39,954 bases of DNA from a virus, in IMG/VR virus record IMGVR_UViG_3300024262_000090, positions 1 to 39,954 of that record. The stretch is one strand, 5' to 3'. The position numbers were made by a program, and so were the translations under genes. The notes beneath the pieces are model-generated. The model had not been told where the DNA came from. It saw only the letters and a list, made by a program, of their open reading frames with translations, and searched no databases. Numbering within the stretch: position 1 is the first letter of the stretch; every line of letters starts with the position of its first letter. Positions 7,827 to 16,578 of the stretch are shown piece by piece.

Positions 7827-10090
7827 TAGTCAGCCGCCCCATATTCGCTTTTCGTGAAGGTCGTACCATCATCGGAAATATCCGACTCCATCAATTTCGT
7901 ACTGGCATCATTTTTATAAATTGCAATTTCCGTACTACTGGTAGTCATCTTATTGCGCCATGCCTCATACAGATAATTGATTGCAGTAAATACACTCGCA
8001 TCATAATCTGGCGCTCCGGCAACAAGATCAGTCATACTCTTGGCCCACACCTCGTCAACCGTAGGTATTGCGGCAACTGAGATTATCAAAGCCGCCACAT
8101 TGGAATCAGTCTCCGCCTGTTCGGATATGATGGTAGCTATTTCGGTATCGATGTAATTGTCGATAGTTGTCAAAGATGCAGGTATTGTTGTTCCAGTATC
8201 TTCAAGAATCGAGTCAATGATGGTATCTAACCGGCCCGCGTTAGCCCAATCCTCTTGCAGTTCGTTAGTATCTGCAACAATCGCCGCAAGCGTCACACTG
8301 TTGGCCTCCATGTCCGTAACGACCGCCTCGGCAATGGATGCTATGTTTGCTGCCGATACTGTCGCCGACGCATTCGGGTCTTCCCAGACTTCTTCTGGGA
8401 GTAAAGCAATGGTCGCCGGTATCGTCGTCCCTGTGTCAACCAGTATATTATCAACGATACCGTCTATTGTTGCGAGTGTTGCCGGTAGCGTGGTTCCCGT
8501 ATCGGCAAGTATTAGTGCGATATTCGGGTCTGCTGCAACCGCAGTTGCCGTGGCCGTGGTAACATCAGCAGAAGCCATCGCCCTGCCTGGAGTAGTACCA
8601 TCGGTTGCGAACTCCACCATCGCAGAGATATAACCTGTCCTGTTCGGGTCTGCATCAACACCGCCAACCTTAGCAACGTCAGCCTGTACAACCGTTGTAA
8701 GTGCGGCGGCATTGGCCCAAACCGCGTCAGCTATGGACGTAATATCAGCAGACTTAATTGAGCCTGCCGGAGTTAAAGTACCTGTGTATTCGTCACCACC
8801 AGAACCATAGGTTACGCCAAGATTTACATCTGCAACAGCAGGCAGGGTTGACGTTCCTGTAAACTCTGCCGCAGCACCATACTCCACGCTGTAATTTACA
8901 TCGGCTACGGCTGGTACGACAAATGCCCCTGTATTACTATCTCCATACGCCACACCATACTCTACATCAGCCTCGGCAGGATAATCACATCCACCGGCAG
9001 CGTTATCATCTTGGTCTGCACCAATATTTACTTTGAAATCTGCTCCCGCAACACCTTCATTTGCCGTTATTCCTAATCCTGTACTCAAACAGACACTTGC
9101 CGCTTGCAGCGAGAAGTCGGCATTAAGAGTAATATCGCTATCAATACTATGCGGGCCTACTGTTACGTTAGTATTCCCACTGGCGTCTCCGTCGTATGAA
9201 TTGTAGTCAAACCAGTTGTTTTTATTCTCAGTATCCCAAGTAGCGGGTGCGGCACATTCATTAAATATGTTATTTATGCACAAAGTCGAATACGCTGTAG
9301 TTGCCGTAAGAGCAGATGCACAAGTGTCGAAAGTGTTGTTTATTATGGAAGTGTGGCTCACATTGCCAAAATTAAAACCAACAGTGCAGTTCTCGATAAC
9401 GCTGGATATTAAATTTACATTGGAAGAAGTGGTATTGATACCAACGGCAGAATCGTGAATATAGCAGTTAATTATTGAATTTACAGATGTACTATTTACA
9501 CCTGCCCCTGCTGCGGAACCTGTGGCTTCGCATGAAATCAACATTGATCCAATGCTACCGAGAGTAAACGCTTCATAAGTGGTTGCCGTGTTTTTATTGT
9601 TAGCTGAATAACAGTTTTCAAAAGTAGAACCGATGTCCGCTTGTATTCCGTTTCCACTATTTGTCAAAAATCTGAGATTCTTTATCATCCAATAATCGTC
9701 AAATGTAAGCTCTTCTGTGTTAGCCGCGGCATCAAAAAGCGGCCTGTCAGTATCATAAGCGTAGTCAGCAAGAACAACTGCTGCATCTTCGTGAGTAGTA
9801 GCTGCCAGAACCCCTATGATGTAAATTGGTGCAACAGCAGTGCCATCATTATCCGCCACAATGGGAGTATCCGCCGGAAGGGTAAAAGTCGTCCCCCCTT
9901 TTATATAATAGACATCTCCAGGTTCGGCATTGGTGTTTACATCAGTTATAAAATCAGTCATACTAAAGGCGTTGGCCCATGTCTGACCATCGTTGTTACC
10001 TGCTCCGGCAACGGTGACGTGCAGATAATCAGCAGCGGCAAACAACTGTGTCGCAAAGAACAATATCAAAATAAGCATTAGTTTTTTCAT
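7826..10090 (-). CDS. Secreted-type beta-helix protein with phage fibre C-terminus
   Basis: 754 aa. Start at the ATG at 10090, TAATG-coupled to the upstream gene. Residues 1-18 (MKKLMLILILFFATQLFA) are a Sec signal peptide ending in Ala. Residues about 20-330 have the repeated short Asn/Ile-rich strands of a right-handed parallel beta-helix. From about 340 there are three 'PAVADVNxGVxYG...TGTL' repeats. Then come three 'DTGTTIPAxLxTID' repeats with Ala/Asp-rich helix. The C-terminus (DYDASVFTAINYLYEAWRNK, then SDDGTTFTKSEYGAAD) matches a domain I associate with phage structural proteins. It is therefore a chimera of a host-like secreted helix and a phage fibre tail. Role inferred: adhesion or a receptor-binding appendage. 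Confidence 0.75.
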   Translation of the reverse strand: MKKLMLILILFFATQLFAAADYLHVTVAGAGNNDGQTWANAFSMTDFITDVNTNAEPGDVYYIKGGTTFTLPADTPIVADNDGTAVAPIYIIGVLAATTHEDAAVVLADYAYDTDRPLFDAAANTEELTFDDYWMIKNLRFLTNSGNGIQADIGSTFENCYSANNKNTATTYEAFTLGSIGSMLISCEATGSAAGAGVNSTSVNSIINCYIHDSAVGINTTSSNVNLISSVIENCTVGFNFGNVSHTSIINNTFDTCASALTATTAYSTLCINNIFNECAAPATWDTENKNNWFDYNSYDGDASGNTNVTVGPHSIDSDITLNADFSLQAASVCLSTGLGITANEGVAGADFKVNIGADQDDNAAGGCDYPAEADVEYGVAYGDSNTGAFVVPAVADVNYSVEYGAAAEFTGTSTLPAVADVNLGVTYGSGGDEYTGTLTPAGSIKSADITSIADAVWANAAALTTVVQADVAKVGGVDADPNRTGYISAMVEFATDGTTPGRAMASADVTTATATAVAADPNIALILADTGTTLPATLATIDGIVDNILVDTGTTIPATIALLPEEVWEDPNASATVSAANIASIAEAVVTDMEANSVTLAAIVADTNELQEDWANAGRLDTIIDSILEDTGTTIPASLTTIDNYIDTEIATIISEQAETDSNVAALIISVAAIPTVDEVWAKSMTDLVAGAPDYDASVFTAINYLYEAWRNKMTTSSTEIAIYKNDASTKLMESDISDDGTTFTKSEYGAAD

Positions 10091-12273
10091 TATTGCCTTC
10101 CTATAAAATAGTGTATAACCGAATCGGCTGGGTCGGAAAGAGTAGTAAAGTTCCATGCATCGCCAGTCGTAATTCCGTTAGCATCGTTGGCGTCTATACG
10201 CCAGTAGTACACTGTTTCATACTCCATCGTTCCGGTATCGTAGGCAGTTGCATCTTGATTAGTCCCATTTACTATATTCGTCGGTGGAGTATTCGTTCCG
10301 AAGTAAACATTGTAATTCTCAGCCCCACCGCCATTTACCCAGCCTAAATCGTTAGTTCGAGATACATCCGTTTCATCATCGGCGGGGTCGGGCGTCGTTG
10401 CTTTGGACGGGCCGCCAGTAACATACTCATAAGCACCAACGTCAGGGTTTGCGCCACGATTGACGCCAAGAATATCCGTTTCAGCAGCATAAACAGCGCT
10501 GCCAAAATCAACGGCACAAGCGTCTGATTTCAGTGTATAATCATCGTTTTCGTAATCTGTAAACAACGCCGCCATCTCTCCGGCAGTTAAGGGATATGTG
10601 CCTTTGTGATATACATGATCAGTTTCGGAAATAACTAAAGGGTCTATCCCTGTAAAACCATAATCAGACATAATGTTATAAGATTCATTTACATCAAGAG
10701 TCATCCAGCCATAAGTAACGTAAGCATCGCTGCACACGCCGGTATTTGGACTTGTTGCCAAAGCCAATTCACTGTTGCTGGTTTTGCCCGTAATTGTATA
10801 ATAACCAACAGTGGCATTTGTGCCAGAATTGACGTGCAACTGGTCGCCCTCTGCATATACATAATTATTAAACCCATTGGTCTTTGTAACCGTATAGCCC
10901 GAATCGCTACTCAATGTACAACCGGAAGTGTTGCCTCCATACGTTACAGAAAAATATCTGCAATATAAATTATTGTGGATCTCATACACAGAACCAGGGG
11001 CAGTGCTGTGAAGGATAGTGTCTGAAATTATATTATCGGCATCTTGGGCATAAGTATTATTCCTAATCGTAACGGAATGCGTTTTCCCAATTATAGAACA
11101 AACAGCTTGATTGAATTTCCCATACCATAGATTGTTTTCAACCAAAAGGCCATCGTTTGTAGTGGTTCCCTCCCATAACAGCCCCTGATTGCCAGAACTG
11201 AAAATGTTTTTGCGTATGGTTATGTTATCAATGGTTCCCTGCCCCTCTAAAGCTGCGGTAGAATAAATCTGCAAGTCATCACTATGATAGACTTCGTTGT
11301 TGGCGGCTACAGAAGAAGGAGTAAAGGTAGCGCCGCTGGTTACGCCAGATATTTCATAACCGGCAAGAAAGCCGCCAACGGGGATAGTAACGTCACCTAC
11401 TTCATAAAAGTAGTATTCGTCATTGATTACTTTCAATACAGCCGTAACGGTATCATAAGTAGGATTTGTTTGACTTATCGTTTCCCCTATTTGAAATGGG
11501 CCGTCAGCCAGGGTACTATTCCCATCTACAGAAAACCCATTTCCAACAACGCCCATATCGTGAATATAATTACCGCTTATTACGGTATCCGATATGTCGC
11601 TGGCAACAATCGCGTCATTTCCCAATCCATATATATTATTGTTTTCAAACAAACTGTCACTTAGCATATACGCAGCTATTCCATCCTGGGAATTAGTCAT
11701 TACACAATCAGAAAGTTCAATGTGGGCGGCCGGGGGGCCACCTGGCTTTCCTCTTAAATAAGCACAAGCCCCTACAATAGTATGGTCGAGGGTGCGCCAA
11801 TTCAACCCTGCCTCAAAACGACAATTTGTTATTTTAATGTAGCTTAGGCTCCAGCAAGCAAAAGACCTCGGACTAAGTAATTCGGCCTGTTCGACTCCTG
11901 ACATTTCAAAATGTAAACCATCAAAAATAAGGTAGGCATCGTAAAGTGTTTGAGACGATTCATTCAGATAAATCTTCGCAAAAACTGGCGGATTATTAGT
12001 GTCCGCCGCTGCGTATGTAATCCATTGGCCCGAAGTATTATTTACAGTAGACCACTTCCATAGCCCATAATTACCGTCTGCAATATAAACGGTATCTCCA
12101 CCCACAACATTAGGGTCGTCCGCTGAACCCAGTTGTGCCCTCGCCATTGTTTTCCACGGATGAGTAATATCGCCAGTATTGGCGTCGTTGCCATCGGTGG
12201 CGTCCACATAATACGTAGCCCCCAGGCACGGTAGACAAAAGAACATCAACAATAGGATAGCCAGTTTTTTCAT
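10090..12273 (-). CDS. Secreted right-handed beta-helix protein with Fn3-like C-terminus
   Basis: 727 aa; the start overlaps the DUF3168 stop as ATGA. Residues 1-18 (MKKLAILLLMFFCLPCLG) form a signal peptide. The mature N-terminus YYVDATDGNDANTG, then HPWKTMARAQ, is the signature of DUF1565/pectate-lyase-like parallel beta-helix proteins. The region to about 620 is filled with N-rich coils (YIKITNCRFEAG, VENNLWYGKF). Residues about 630-720 form a beta-sandwich with DLGWVNGGGAENYNVYFGT and YYWRIDANDANGITTGDAWN, as in planctomycete extracellular proteins. There is no phage-specific domain. It may be a captured host gene serving as a depolymerase, adhesin or lysogenic-conversion factor; no catalytic residues could be identified. 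Confidence 0.8.
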   Translation of the reverse strand: MKKLAILLLMFFCLPCLGATYYVDATDGNDANTGDITHPWKTMARAQLGSADDPNVVGGDTVYIADGNYGLWKWSTVNNTSGQWITYAAADTNNPPVFAKIYLNESSQTLYDAYLIFDGLHFEMSGVEQAELLSPRSFACWSLSYIKITNCRFEAGLNWRTLDHTIVGACAYLRGKPGGPPAAHIELSDCVMTNSQDGIAAYMLSDSLFENNNIYGLGNDAIVASDISDTVISGNYIHDMGVVGNGFSVDGNSTLADGPFQIGETISQTNPTYDTVTAVLKVINDEYYFYEVGDVTIPVGGFLAGYEISGVTSGATFTPSSVAANNEVYHSDDLQIYSTAALEGQGTIDNITIRKNIFSSGNQGLLWEGTTTNDGLLVENNLWYGKFNQAVCSIIGKTHSVTIRNNTYAQDADNIISDTILHSTAPGSVYEIHNNLYCRYFSVTYGGNTSGCTLSSDSGYTVTKTNGFNNYVYAEGDQLHVNSGTNATVGYYTITGKTSNSELALATSPNTGVCSDAYVTYGWMTLDVNESYNIMSDYGFTGIDPLVISETDHVYHKGTYPLTAGEMAALFTDYENDDYTLKSDACAVDFGSAVYAAETDILGVNRGANPDVGAYEYVTGGPSKATTPDPADDETDVSRTNDLGWVNGGGAENYNVYFGTNTPPTNIVNGTNQDATAYDTGTMEYETVYYWRIDANDANGITTGDAWNFTTLSDPADSVIHYFIGRQ

Positions 12274-12689
12274 GTGAGAATCTTATACCAAATACGATAA
12301 TCCTGTCGTTTGCCGCATCTTTTCAATACCGCCAACTCGTTACTCATATCAATCATATCCCCCTCGTCCTCAAGATGTATGCAATGTATCTGTACATAAC
12401 CCGTTGTATCATCATAATTATCTAATACTTTGCGTACTGTATCCGCTAATTGCCTTGCGCCCTTATAGCTTGTAGCCCAACAATTCACCTGGAACATTTC
12501 CTCGGCGTAATTGTTCGCGCCGTCCATCGTAATATCCCAATCGCCCGCAATTCTTTGATATGTAACCGCTGGTAAAGTTGCAGGCTGCGGTAGCATCAAA
12601 GGATATATTCTCGTTGCTACAAGTTCAGCCACATCGCCACCGGCGGCAAGCAGCGAATATATAGCCTTTTCAATCGTATCAACTGCCAT
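12270..12689 (-). CDS. DUF3168-type tail completion protein
   Basis: 139 aa. I chose the ATG at 12689, which has a GAGG site upstream and overlaps the gp10-like gene by 11 bases. The sequence has IEKAIYSLLAAGGDVAELV, then RIYPLMLPQPATLPAVTYQR, then YKGARQLADTVRKVL and a DYRIWY end, which is the DUF3168 pattern of HK97/lambda-type tail completion proteins. Its place directly after the gp10-like gene is the normal one. The second copy at 7254-7826 is displaced by the two beta-helix genes. Confidence 0.85.
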   Translation of the reverse strand: MAVDTIEKAIYSLLAAGGDVAELVATRIYPLMLPQPATLPAVTYQRIAGDWDITMDGANNYAEEMFQVNCWATSYKGARQLADTVRKVLDNYDDTTGYVQIHCIHLEDEGDMIDMSNELAVLKRCGKRQDYRIWYKILT

Positions 12690-13131
12690 GTGCTGCTGCC
12701 TCGATACCACGCCTTAATTCGCCGGCTGCTATCTGCAATCCAACGCTTTTCCACGCCTCCGCCGCCTGCCGCATAAACGGCATCGCCGCCACCTGCCCAC
12801 CGCCGCGCGAAACATGACCATACTCAATAGCAGCGGGTATAAAACTGCGTTTGCCGTCCTTGCTGTTATAGACAAACTCCTCCACGTCCGGTTTGATTTT
12901 CACGCTCATACCATAACTGCCCTTGCGTTGTTTTTTGAATGCACGAAGTTGTATATTTTTGGCAATCAATGAACCCATACCACCGCCAATCATTGACCTT
13001 GCATTCGCCTTCGAGCCGGTCAACATAGGTTTCAAGGCAGCCCGTACAGCTTTTTTGACAACTCTTTTGCCCACTTTTCTTTCAAGTAATAACAGTTTTC
13101 TTTCTAATTCCACGCCACCTTCGAGAATCAT
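12679..13131 (-). CDS. HK97 gp10-like tail completion protein
   Basis: 150 aa, very basic in the N-terminal helix (GGVELERKLLLLERKVGKRV, KKAVRAALKPML). It then has YGMSVKIKP, a conserved-type IEYGHVSRGG motif, and AAMPFMRQAAEAW near the C-terminus. The order basic helix, 'EYGT/H', 'P.MRPA' is diagnostic of the HK97-gp10-like family. TGATG overlap with the head-closure gene. It acts at the head-tail joint or tail terminus. Confidence 0.9.
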   Translation of the reverse strand: MILEGGVELERKLLLLERKVGKRVVKKAVRAALKPMLTGSKANARSMIGGGMGSLIAKNIQLRAFKKQRKGSYGMSVKIKPDVEEFVYNSKDGKRSFIPAAIEYGHVSRGGGQVAAMPFMRQAAEAWKSVGLQIAAGELRRGIEAAAHGS

Positions 13132-13451
13132 CAGACAATCTCCTTCGCCATCATGTCCATCCAGATATTACGCTCGTCATAATCGAGGATATAAACTATC
13201 TCAAAAGTGCGGTCATCGAATGTAAATCTATTAGTTATAGCTACACTACTGTTGTATCTGATTCGTACCATGTGAGTAAGCTCACCGCTTATCTGTTGTG
13301 CATTCTCAAGTTCCCGACCAGTCATCGGACGGATTGAACCCCATAACGTCGCATAAGTTGTAAACATATCAATAGTGCCGCCAAACTCGTCCCGTCCCCG
13401 CGATAAGGAATTGAACGCCAGTCTATGTCTAAGTTTTCCAGCCCTTACCAT
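13131..13451 (-). CDS. Phage head closure protein (SPP1 gp16/HK97 gp7-type)
   Basis: 106 aa. The sequence opens AGKLRHRLAF and contains DEFGGTIDMFTTYATLWGSI, RPMTGRELENAQQISGELTH, VRIRYNSSV and an FEIVYILDYDERN segment. These are the usual elements of the small beta-barrel head-tail joining family (Phage_H_T_join). It closes the connector below the portal and gp6 ring. It overlaps the connector gene by 7 bases. Confidence 0.92.
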   Translation of the reverse strand: MVRAGKLRHRLAFNSLSRGRDEFGGTIDMFTTYATLWGSIRPMTGRELENAQQISGELTHMVRIRYNSSVAITNRFTFDDRTFEIVYILDYDERNIWMDMMAKEIV

Positions 13452-14242
13452 TGCACTCTATCCTGCATCAAAAATGATTTTGCACCCATAGGTATCTCAA
13501 TCAAATTAGCATCCATTGAGTTTTCTCTGTTTTCATACAGGTGGTTGATTATCAGTTTCATCGCTACCTTAATAGTTTCCGGTACTTCACCGATGTAATG
13601 CGTACCGCCGTCTTCATCAGCAGTAACCTCAACGGCATCGCCACCCGATGTAAGTGATAACTGGAATGTATTATCCGATACCTCGATAACGTAATAATCG
13701 AGATTCGCCGACAATCCGGCAGGTAGTGTACCGCCTGAATTATACAATCTAACTTTATCACCAACGGTATATGTCCGGCCCAATACCGTCAAAATATCAG
13801 TTTCAGTATCAACTGTAAATTCAGCGGCATAGCCAGCTACATAATTGACCGTTACCGTATTCCTGACCCACCGCACGCTCGAAGGCCACATTTGATTATA
13901 TGCCTCATAAACAAGGCCAGGTTCACTCTTTGTGTCGACAGTGTAAAGTGAAGATGTAACTGTTTGTGACTCACCATCCTGATCTAAATATGTAATCGAA
14001 TCCACATAGCACAACGGAGGATTAGCCAGATACATTATGCTCGGAAATGTATCATCATACGTCCGCTCATAGGTACGCACAATATAAGCGCGGCCCTGAA
14101 ACAATTCGCAAAACGTGCGAGCCACTTTTATTAACTGTGTTATCAATGCATCGTCGTCAGTTCCGTCAACGCGCAGGTGCAACTTAGCTTCCGTCAAACT
14201 GAACGGTTCGACCAATGGCTCTTTTGATATTCTAATCGCCAT
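13445..14242 (-). CDS. gp6-like head-tail connector with an inserted beta domain
   Basis: 265 aa. The N-terminus (EPLVEPFSLTEAKLHLRVDG, DDALITQLIKVAR) and C-terminus (VPETIKVAMKLIINHLYENR) are the two halves of the HK97 gp6/Phage_connect family, usually 90-200 aa in total. Between 'VNYVAGY' (about residue 138) and 'VPETIK' (about 216) lies an extra domain of about 75 residues with GDKVRLYNSGGTLPAGLSAN and YYVIEVSDNTFQLSLT. It resembles a small beta domain found in other phage structural proteins. The insertion sits in a loop that could project from the connector surface. Confidence 0.85.
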   Translation of the reverse strand: MAIRISKEPLVEPFSLTEAKLHLRVDGTDDDALITQLIKVARTFCELFQGRAYIVRTYERTYDDTFPSIMYLANPPLCYVDSITYLDQDGESQTVTSSLYTVDTKSEPGLVYEAYNQMWPSSVRWVRNTVTVNYVAGYAAEFTVDTETDILTVLGRTYTVGDKVRLYNSGGTLPAGLSANLDYYVIEVSDNTFQLSLTSGGDAVEVTADEDGGTHYIGEVPETIKVAMKLIINHLYENRENSMDANLIEIPMGAKSFLMQDRVQW

Positions 14243-14251
14243 GATAGCTCC

Positions 14252-14752
14252 TTATGCCGGGTCCTCGTCAATCACTAATTCACAATATAAACCCAACGCC
14301 AGTGTGCCGGTTCCAACGGTAGCATCAATTGATACCTCCAGAACGTCACCGGCCACAACAGCCGCCGTATCTATCGTCCCTGCCTCTGGGGTGTAAGCCA
14401 CGTTATCTGAATCCAGTGTTATCACCGCCGTTAGAACCGATGCGCCGTCTTTCAGCAAATCAACCGTTACAGTAGAGTCGCCGATATTAGCCACGACGGA
14501 ACCGGCCTTAAAACTGATAATCGTACCAGTGGCCCCATATACCACGAACAGCGGCCTGGCCTCGTCCGCTGACGTTGTCGCCGACTCCTGCGAATACATC
14601 GCATGGTGACGATGGTCTTGCTTTGATGCAGCAATGGCAGCAGAAGGGTTAATCATCGCATCCGTTATCGTTAATGCCGGAATGGTCATCGTACCTGCTG
14701 ATAAATTTCCGGCAACGTGAACATCGTTTTCGAATCTTGCTCCTGCAGCCAT
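14252..14752 (-). CDS. Beta-rich virion protein, possible capsid decoration
   Basis: 166 aa with a good AAGGATTATATT spacing to the ATG. The N-terminus (RFENDVHVAGNLSAGTM) resembles fibre-type beta repeats. Residues about 85-165 contain VTVDLLKDGASVLTAVITLD and AGDVLEVSIDATVGTGTLAL, an immunoglobulin- or jelly-roll-like pattern seen in small proteins beside capsid genes. No enzyme motif. It is probably exposed on the head or a head fibre; this is inference from composition and position. Confidence 0.7.
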   Translation of the reverse strand: MAAGARFENDVHVAGNLSAGTMTIPALTITDAMINPSAAIAASKQDHRHHAMYSQESATTSADEARPLFVVYGATGTIISFKAGSVVANIGDSTVTVDLLKDGASVLTAVITLDSDNVAYTPEAGTIDTAAVVAGDVLEVSIDATVGTGTLALGLYCELVIDEDPA

Positions 14753-14762
14753 AATATAATCC

Positions 14763-15968
14763 TTAACTAATTAGCGTTACTTCCGGTCTACAATGGGCAG
14801 GCGCCCCTTTGGATTCCAAATCGCCCATGTGTAAATGAATGGGCTTAAAGCCATTTTCGGCCGTGTCTGGAAACGTACACATCATTTGCATGTGGCCGAT
14901 GACAACATGGTTCGCCTGCACAGCCTTAAAACCCTGATGAAAAAACTGATTCCAAAAATATATATCATCATCCTGCCTGCCATCGCCCCAGTCACCGCGC
15001 TCATTAGGTACAGCTAAAAACCACGGCTTTTTTAATCGTTTCAAACTACTCGCACGAAACAGTGTCAAACCAAAATGGCCCGAAGCGACAGGTGTTAATT
15101 CGCCTGCAAAATCTGAACACTTTGCTCTTTGAACTATCTTGCCTTCTTTGTCCCGCACACCAAATAGTGGCTCACTACTTTGCCGTTTACTCTGCACCGG
15201 CATCATCGCATCAATATCAGGATTCACTCTCATAAGCTGGCATAACTTTATGATATGGTCAGGTGTAAACCATGTATCGTAATCGAGTGTAAATATCCAT
15301 TCCGCACCGTTGTTAATCTGTTCCTCAATCATCCGCGTGAGGACCTGGCCCCAAAATACTCCAGTGCCCCGCGTCAATGTTATGCCTAATCCCAAAAACG
15401 CACAGGCTGCCGTGTGCATATTGTCCGCGAAACACAACCGCGGCATACTCATTACCGCGGCAATTTTAGTCATTTCATCGGCGGTAATAGTCGGTGTCGC
15501 TTCTTTTTTTGTACCCTGCAAATTCAAACTAATCGGCAGCGCCGCGCAATCGTTCAAAATCGAATCCCACGGCTTTATATCAATAAGACCAGCCGCATCC
15601 ATCATGGCTGATAGAGATTCCTTATCGAATAGTGACTTGTGATAATCATTCTCGTCGTCTTGGCCGCCGCAAATATAGCTAACTGTATTTATCTTTTCGC
15701 CAGCCAGATACTTCTCACTTATCAGGCGATAATCAGGCACGGCAATCTTTATTACACCGCCAACCTTGAGCTTCGATACCCAATTTTCTAATACCTTAAG
15801 CGATTGTCTCCAATCAAAATGCTCCAGAATATGTGAAGCATATATCTCATCAACTGATTCATTTTCGACCGCCAAGGGATATGCTTCTGTCCCATACTTG
15901 CGGTCATAATTAGTGTAGCCAGGCATTACAATATCGCCGGAGCCAAGATTCAATTTGATTTTTTCCAT
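14763..15968 (-). CDS. Methyltransferase-glycosyltransferase fusion
   Basis: 401 aa from the ATG at 15968 (a TTG at 15986 is weaker). Residues 1-130 form a SAM-dependent methyltransferase: LNLGSGD at 6-12 is motif I, HILEH at 46-50 and VPDY at 77-80. Residues about 180-380 form a GT-A glycosyltransferase: a GAEWIFTLDYDTWFT strand with the DYD metal-binding triad at 229-231, and an acidic GDWGDGRQDDDIYFW segment at 325-339. The linkage inside the capsid-connector operon suggests modification of virion proteins or of a decoration protein by a methylated sugar, but the acceptor is unknown. Cytoplasmic; no signal peptide. Confidence 0.8.
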   Translation of the reverse strand: MEKIKLNLGSGDIVMPGYTNYDRKYGTEAYPLAVENESVDEIYASHILEHFDWRQSLKVLENWVSKLKVGGVIKIAVPDYRLISEKYLAGEKINTVSYICGGQDDENDYHKSLFDKESLSAMMDAAGLIDIKPWDSILNDCAALPISLNLQGTKKEATPTITADEMTKIAAVMSMPRLCFADNMHTAACAFLGLGITLTRGTGVFWGQVLTRMIEEQINNGAEWIFTLDYDTWFTPDHIIKLCQLMRVNPDIDAMMPVQSKRQSSEPLFGVRDKEGKIVQRAKCSDFAGELTPVASGHFGLTLFRASSLKRLKKPWFLAVPNERGDWGDGRQDDDIYFWNQFFHQGFKAVQANHVVIGHMQMMCTFPDTAENGFKPIHLHMGDLESKGAPAHCRPEVTLIS

Positions 15969-15993
15969 TCTTAACCATCCTTTCAATCCATGA

Positions 15994-16038
15994 TTTCACC
16001 TGAAGCCGGTCACAATATGCAACCGGCCCCAAGTGAAA
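15994..16038 (-). other. Two-tier stem-loop between capsid-associated gene and glycosyltransferase
   Basis: Inverted repeat TTTCAC/GTGAAA (15994-15999 and 16033-16038) encloses GCCGGT/ACCGGC (16005-16010 and 16022-16027), with a symmetric 5x5 internal loop and an 11-base terminal loop. No U-tract follows on the minus strand, so it is better read as an RNA processing or stability element than as an intrinsic terminator. Confidence 0.6.
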
Positions 16039-16045
16039 GGATGGA

Positions 16046-16540
16046 CTAACCTGTAACAACTAAAGCGCAGTTTGTTGCGTTAGTGTTGTTGTTGTTAATA
16101 ACGGATTTGTTGGCCGCCGAGTCTGCCGATTTTTCGCCGCGTGACAAGAATGTCAAAATACTAAGGGCGTTCGTTGTTGTCCCAGGTGTAACTTCTACGC
16201 CCATGTACAACTTACGCGCTTTCAAATCAATCTGGAAAGCAAGCGCTGCACCATAAGCTAAAGCTGCTATGGCTGGCATCGTATTGGGCACGCTCGTCGA
16301 AGTGGTTGTCCCGACTGCAAAGGCGGTAATATCGGTCATGCTCGAAGGCGATGTAACCGTATCACTTTCTGATATTGCAATCGTCCGCAACGTTTCACCA
16401 TCGGTTGCCATAGTGCCAGGCAAAACGAAAACGTTCGCCTGGTCATAACCAATGGTACTAAAACTCTGGCTCGTTGAAGCAGTCGTAGCGGCAGAAACCG
16501 CCGGAGTAAAAACGATAGCCGCATCATCTATATGTTTCAT
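16046..16540 (-). CDS. Small structural protein next to the major capsid gene
   Basis: 164 aa, with AAGGAATAACCAG before the ATG. Its segment SFSTIGYDQANVFVLPGTMA, then IAISESDTVTSPSSMTDITA, follows a pattern I know from beta-sandwich proteins directly downstream of phage capsid genes (S-x-T-x-GYD..., then '.ESD...T.I'). The likely role is a capsid decoration or stabilisation protein. The C-terminus is Asn-rich (NKSVINNNNTNATN). Confidence 0.7.
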   Translation of the reverse strand: MKHIDDAAIVFTPAVSAATTASTSQSFSTIGYDQANVFVLPGTMATDGETLRTIAISESDTVTSPSSMTDITAFAVGTTTSTSVPNTMPAIAALAYGAALAFQIDLKARKLYMGVEVTPGTTTNALSILTFLSRGEKSADSAANKSVINNNNTNATNCALVVTG

Positions 16541-16578
16541 CTGGTTATTCCTTAAAAGAATGTTTTACGTTTTGTTTG

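Noticed and set aside
8157-8633. Plus-strand open frame of 158 codons
   Set aside because: Antisense shadow of the beta-helix/fibre gene; low-complexity Val/Ala/Ser composition mirrors the repeats on the other strand, with no ribosome site.
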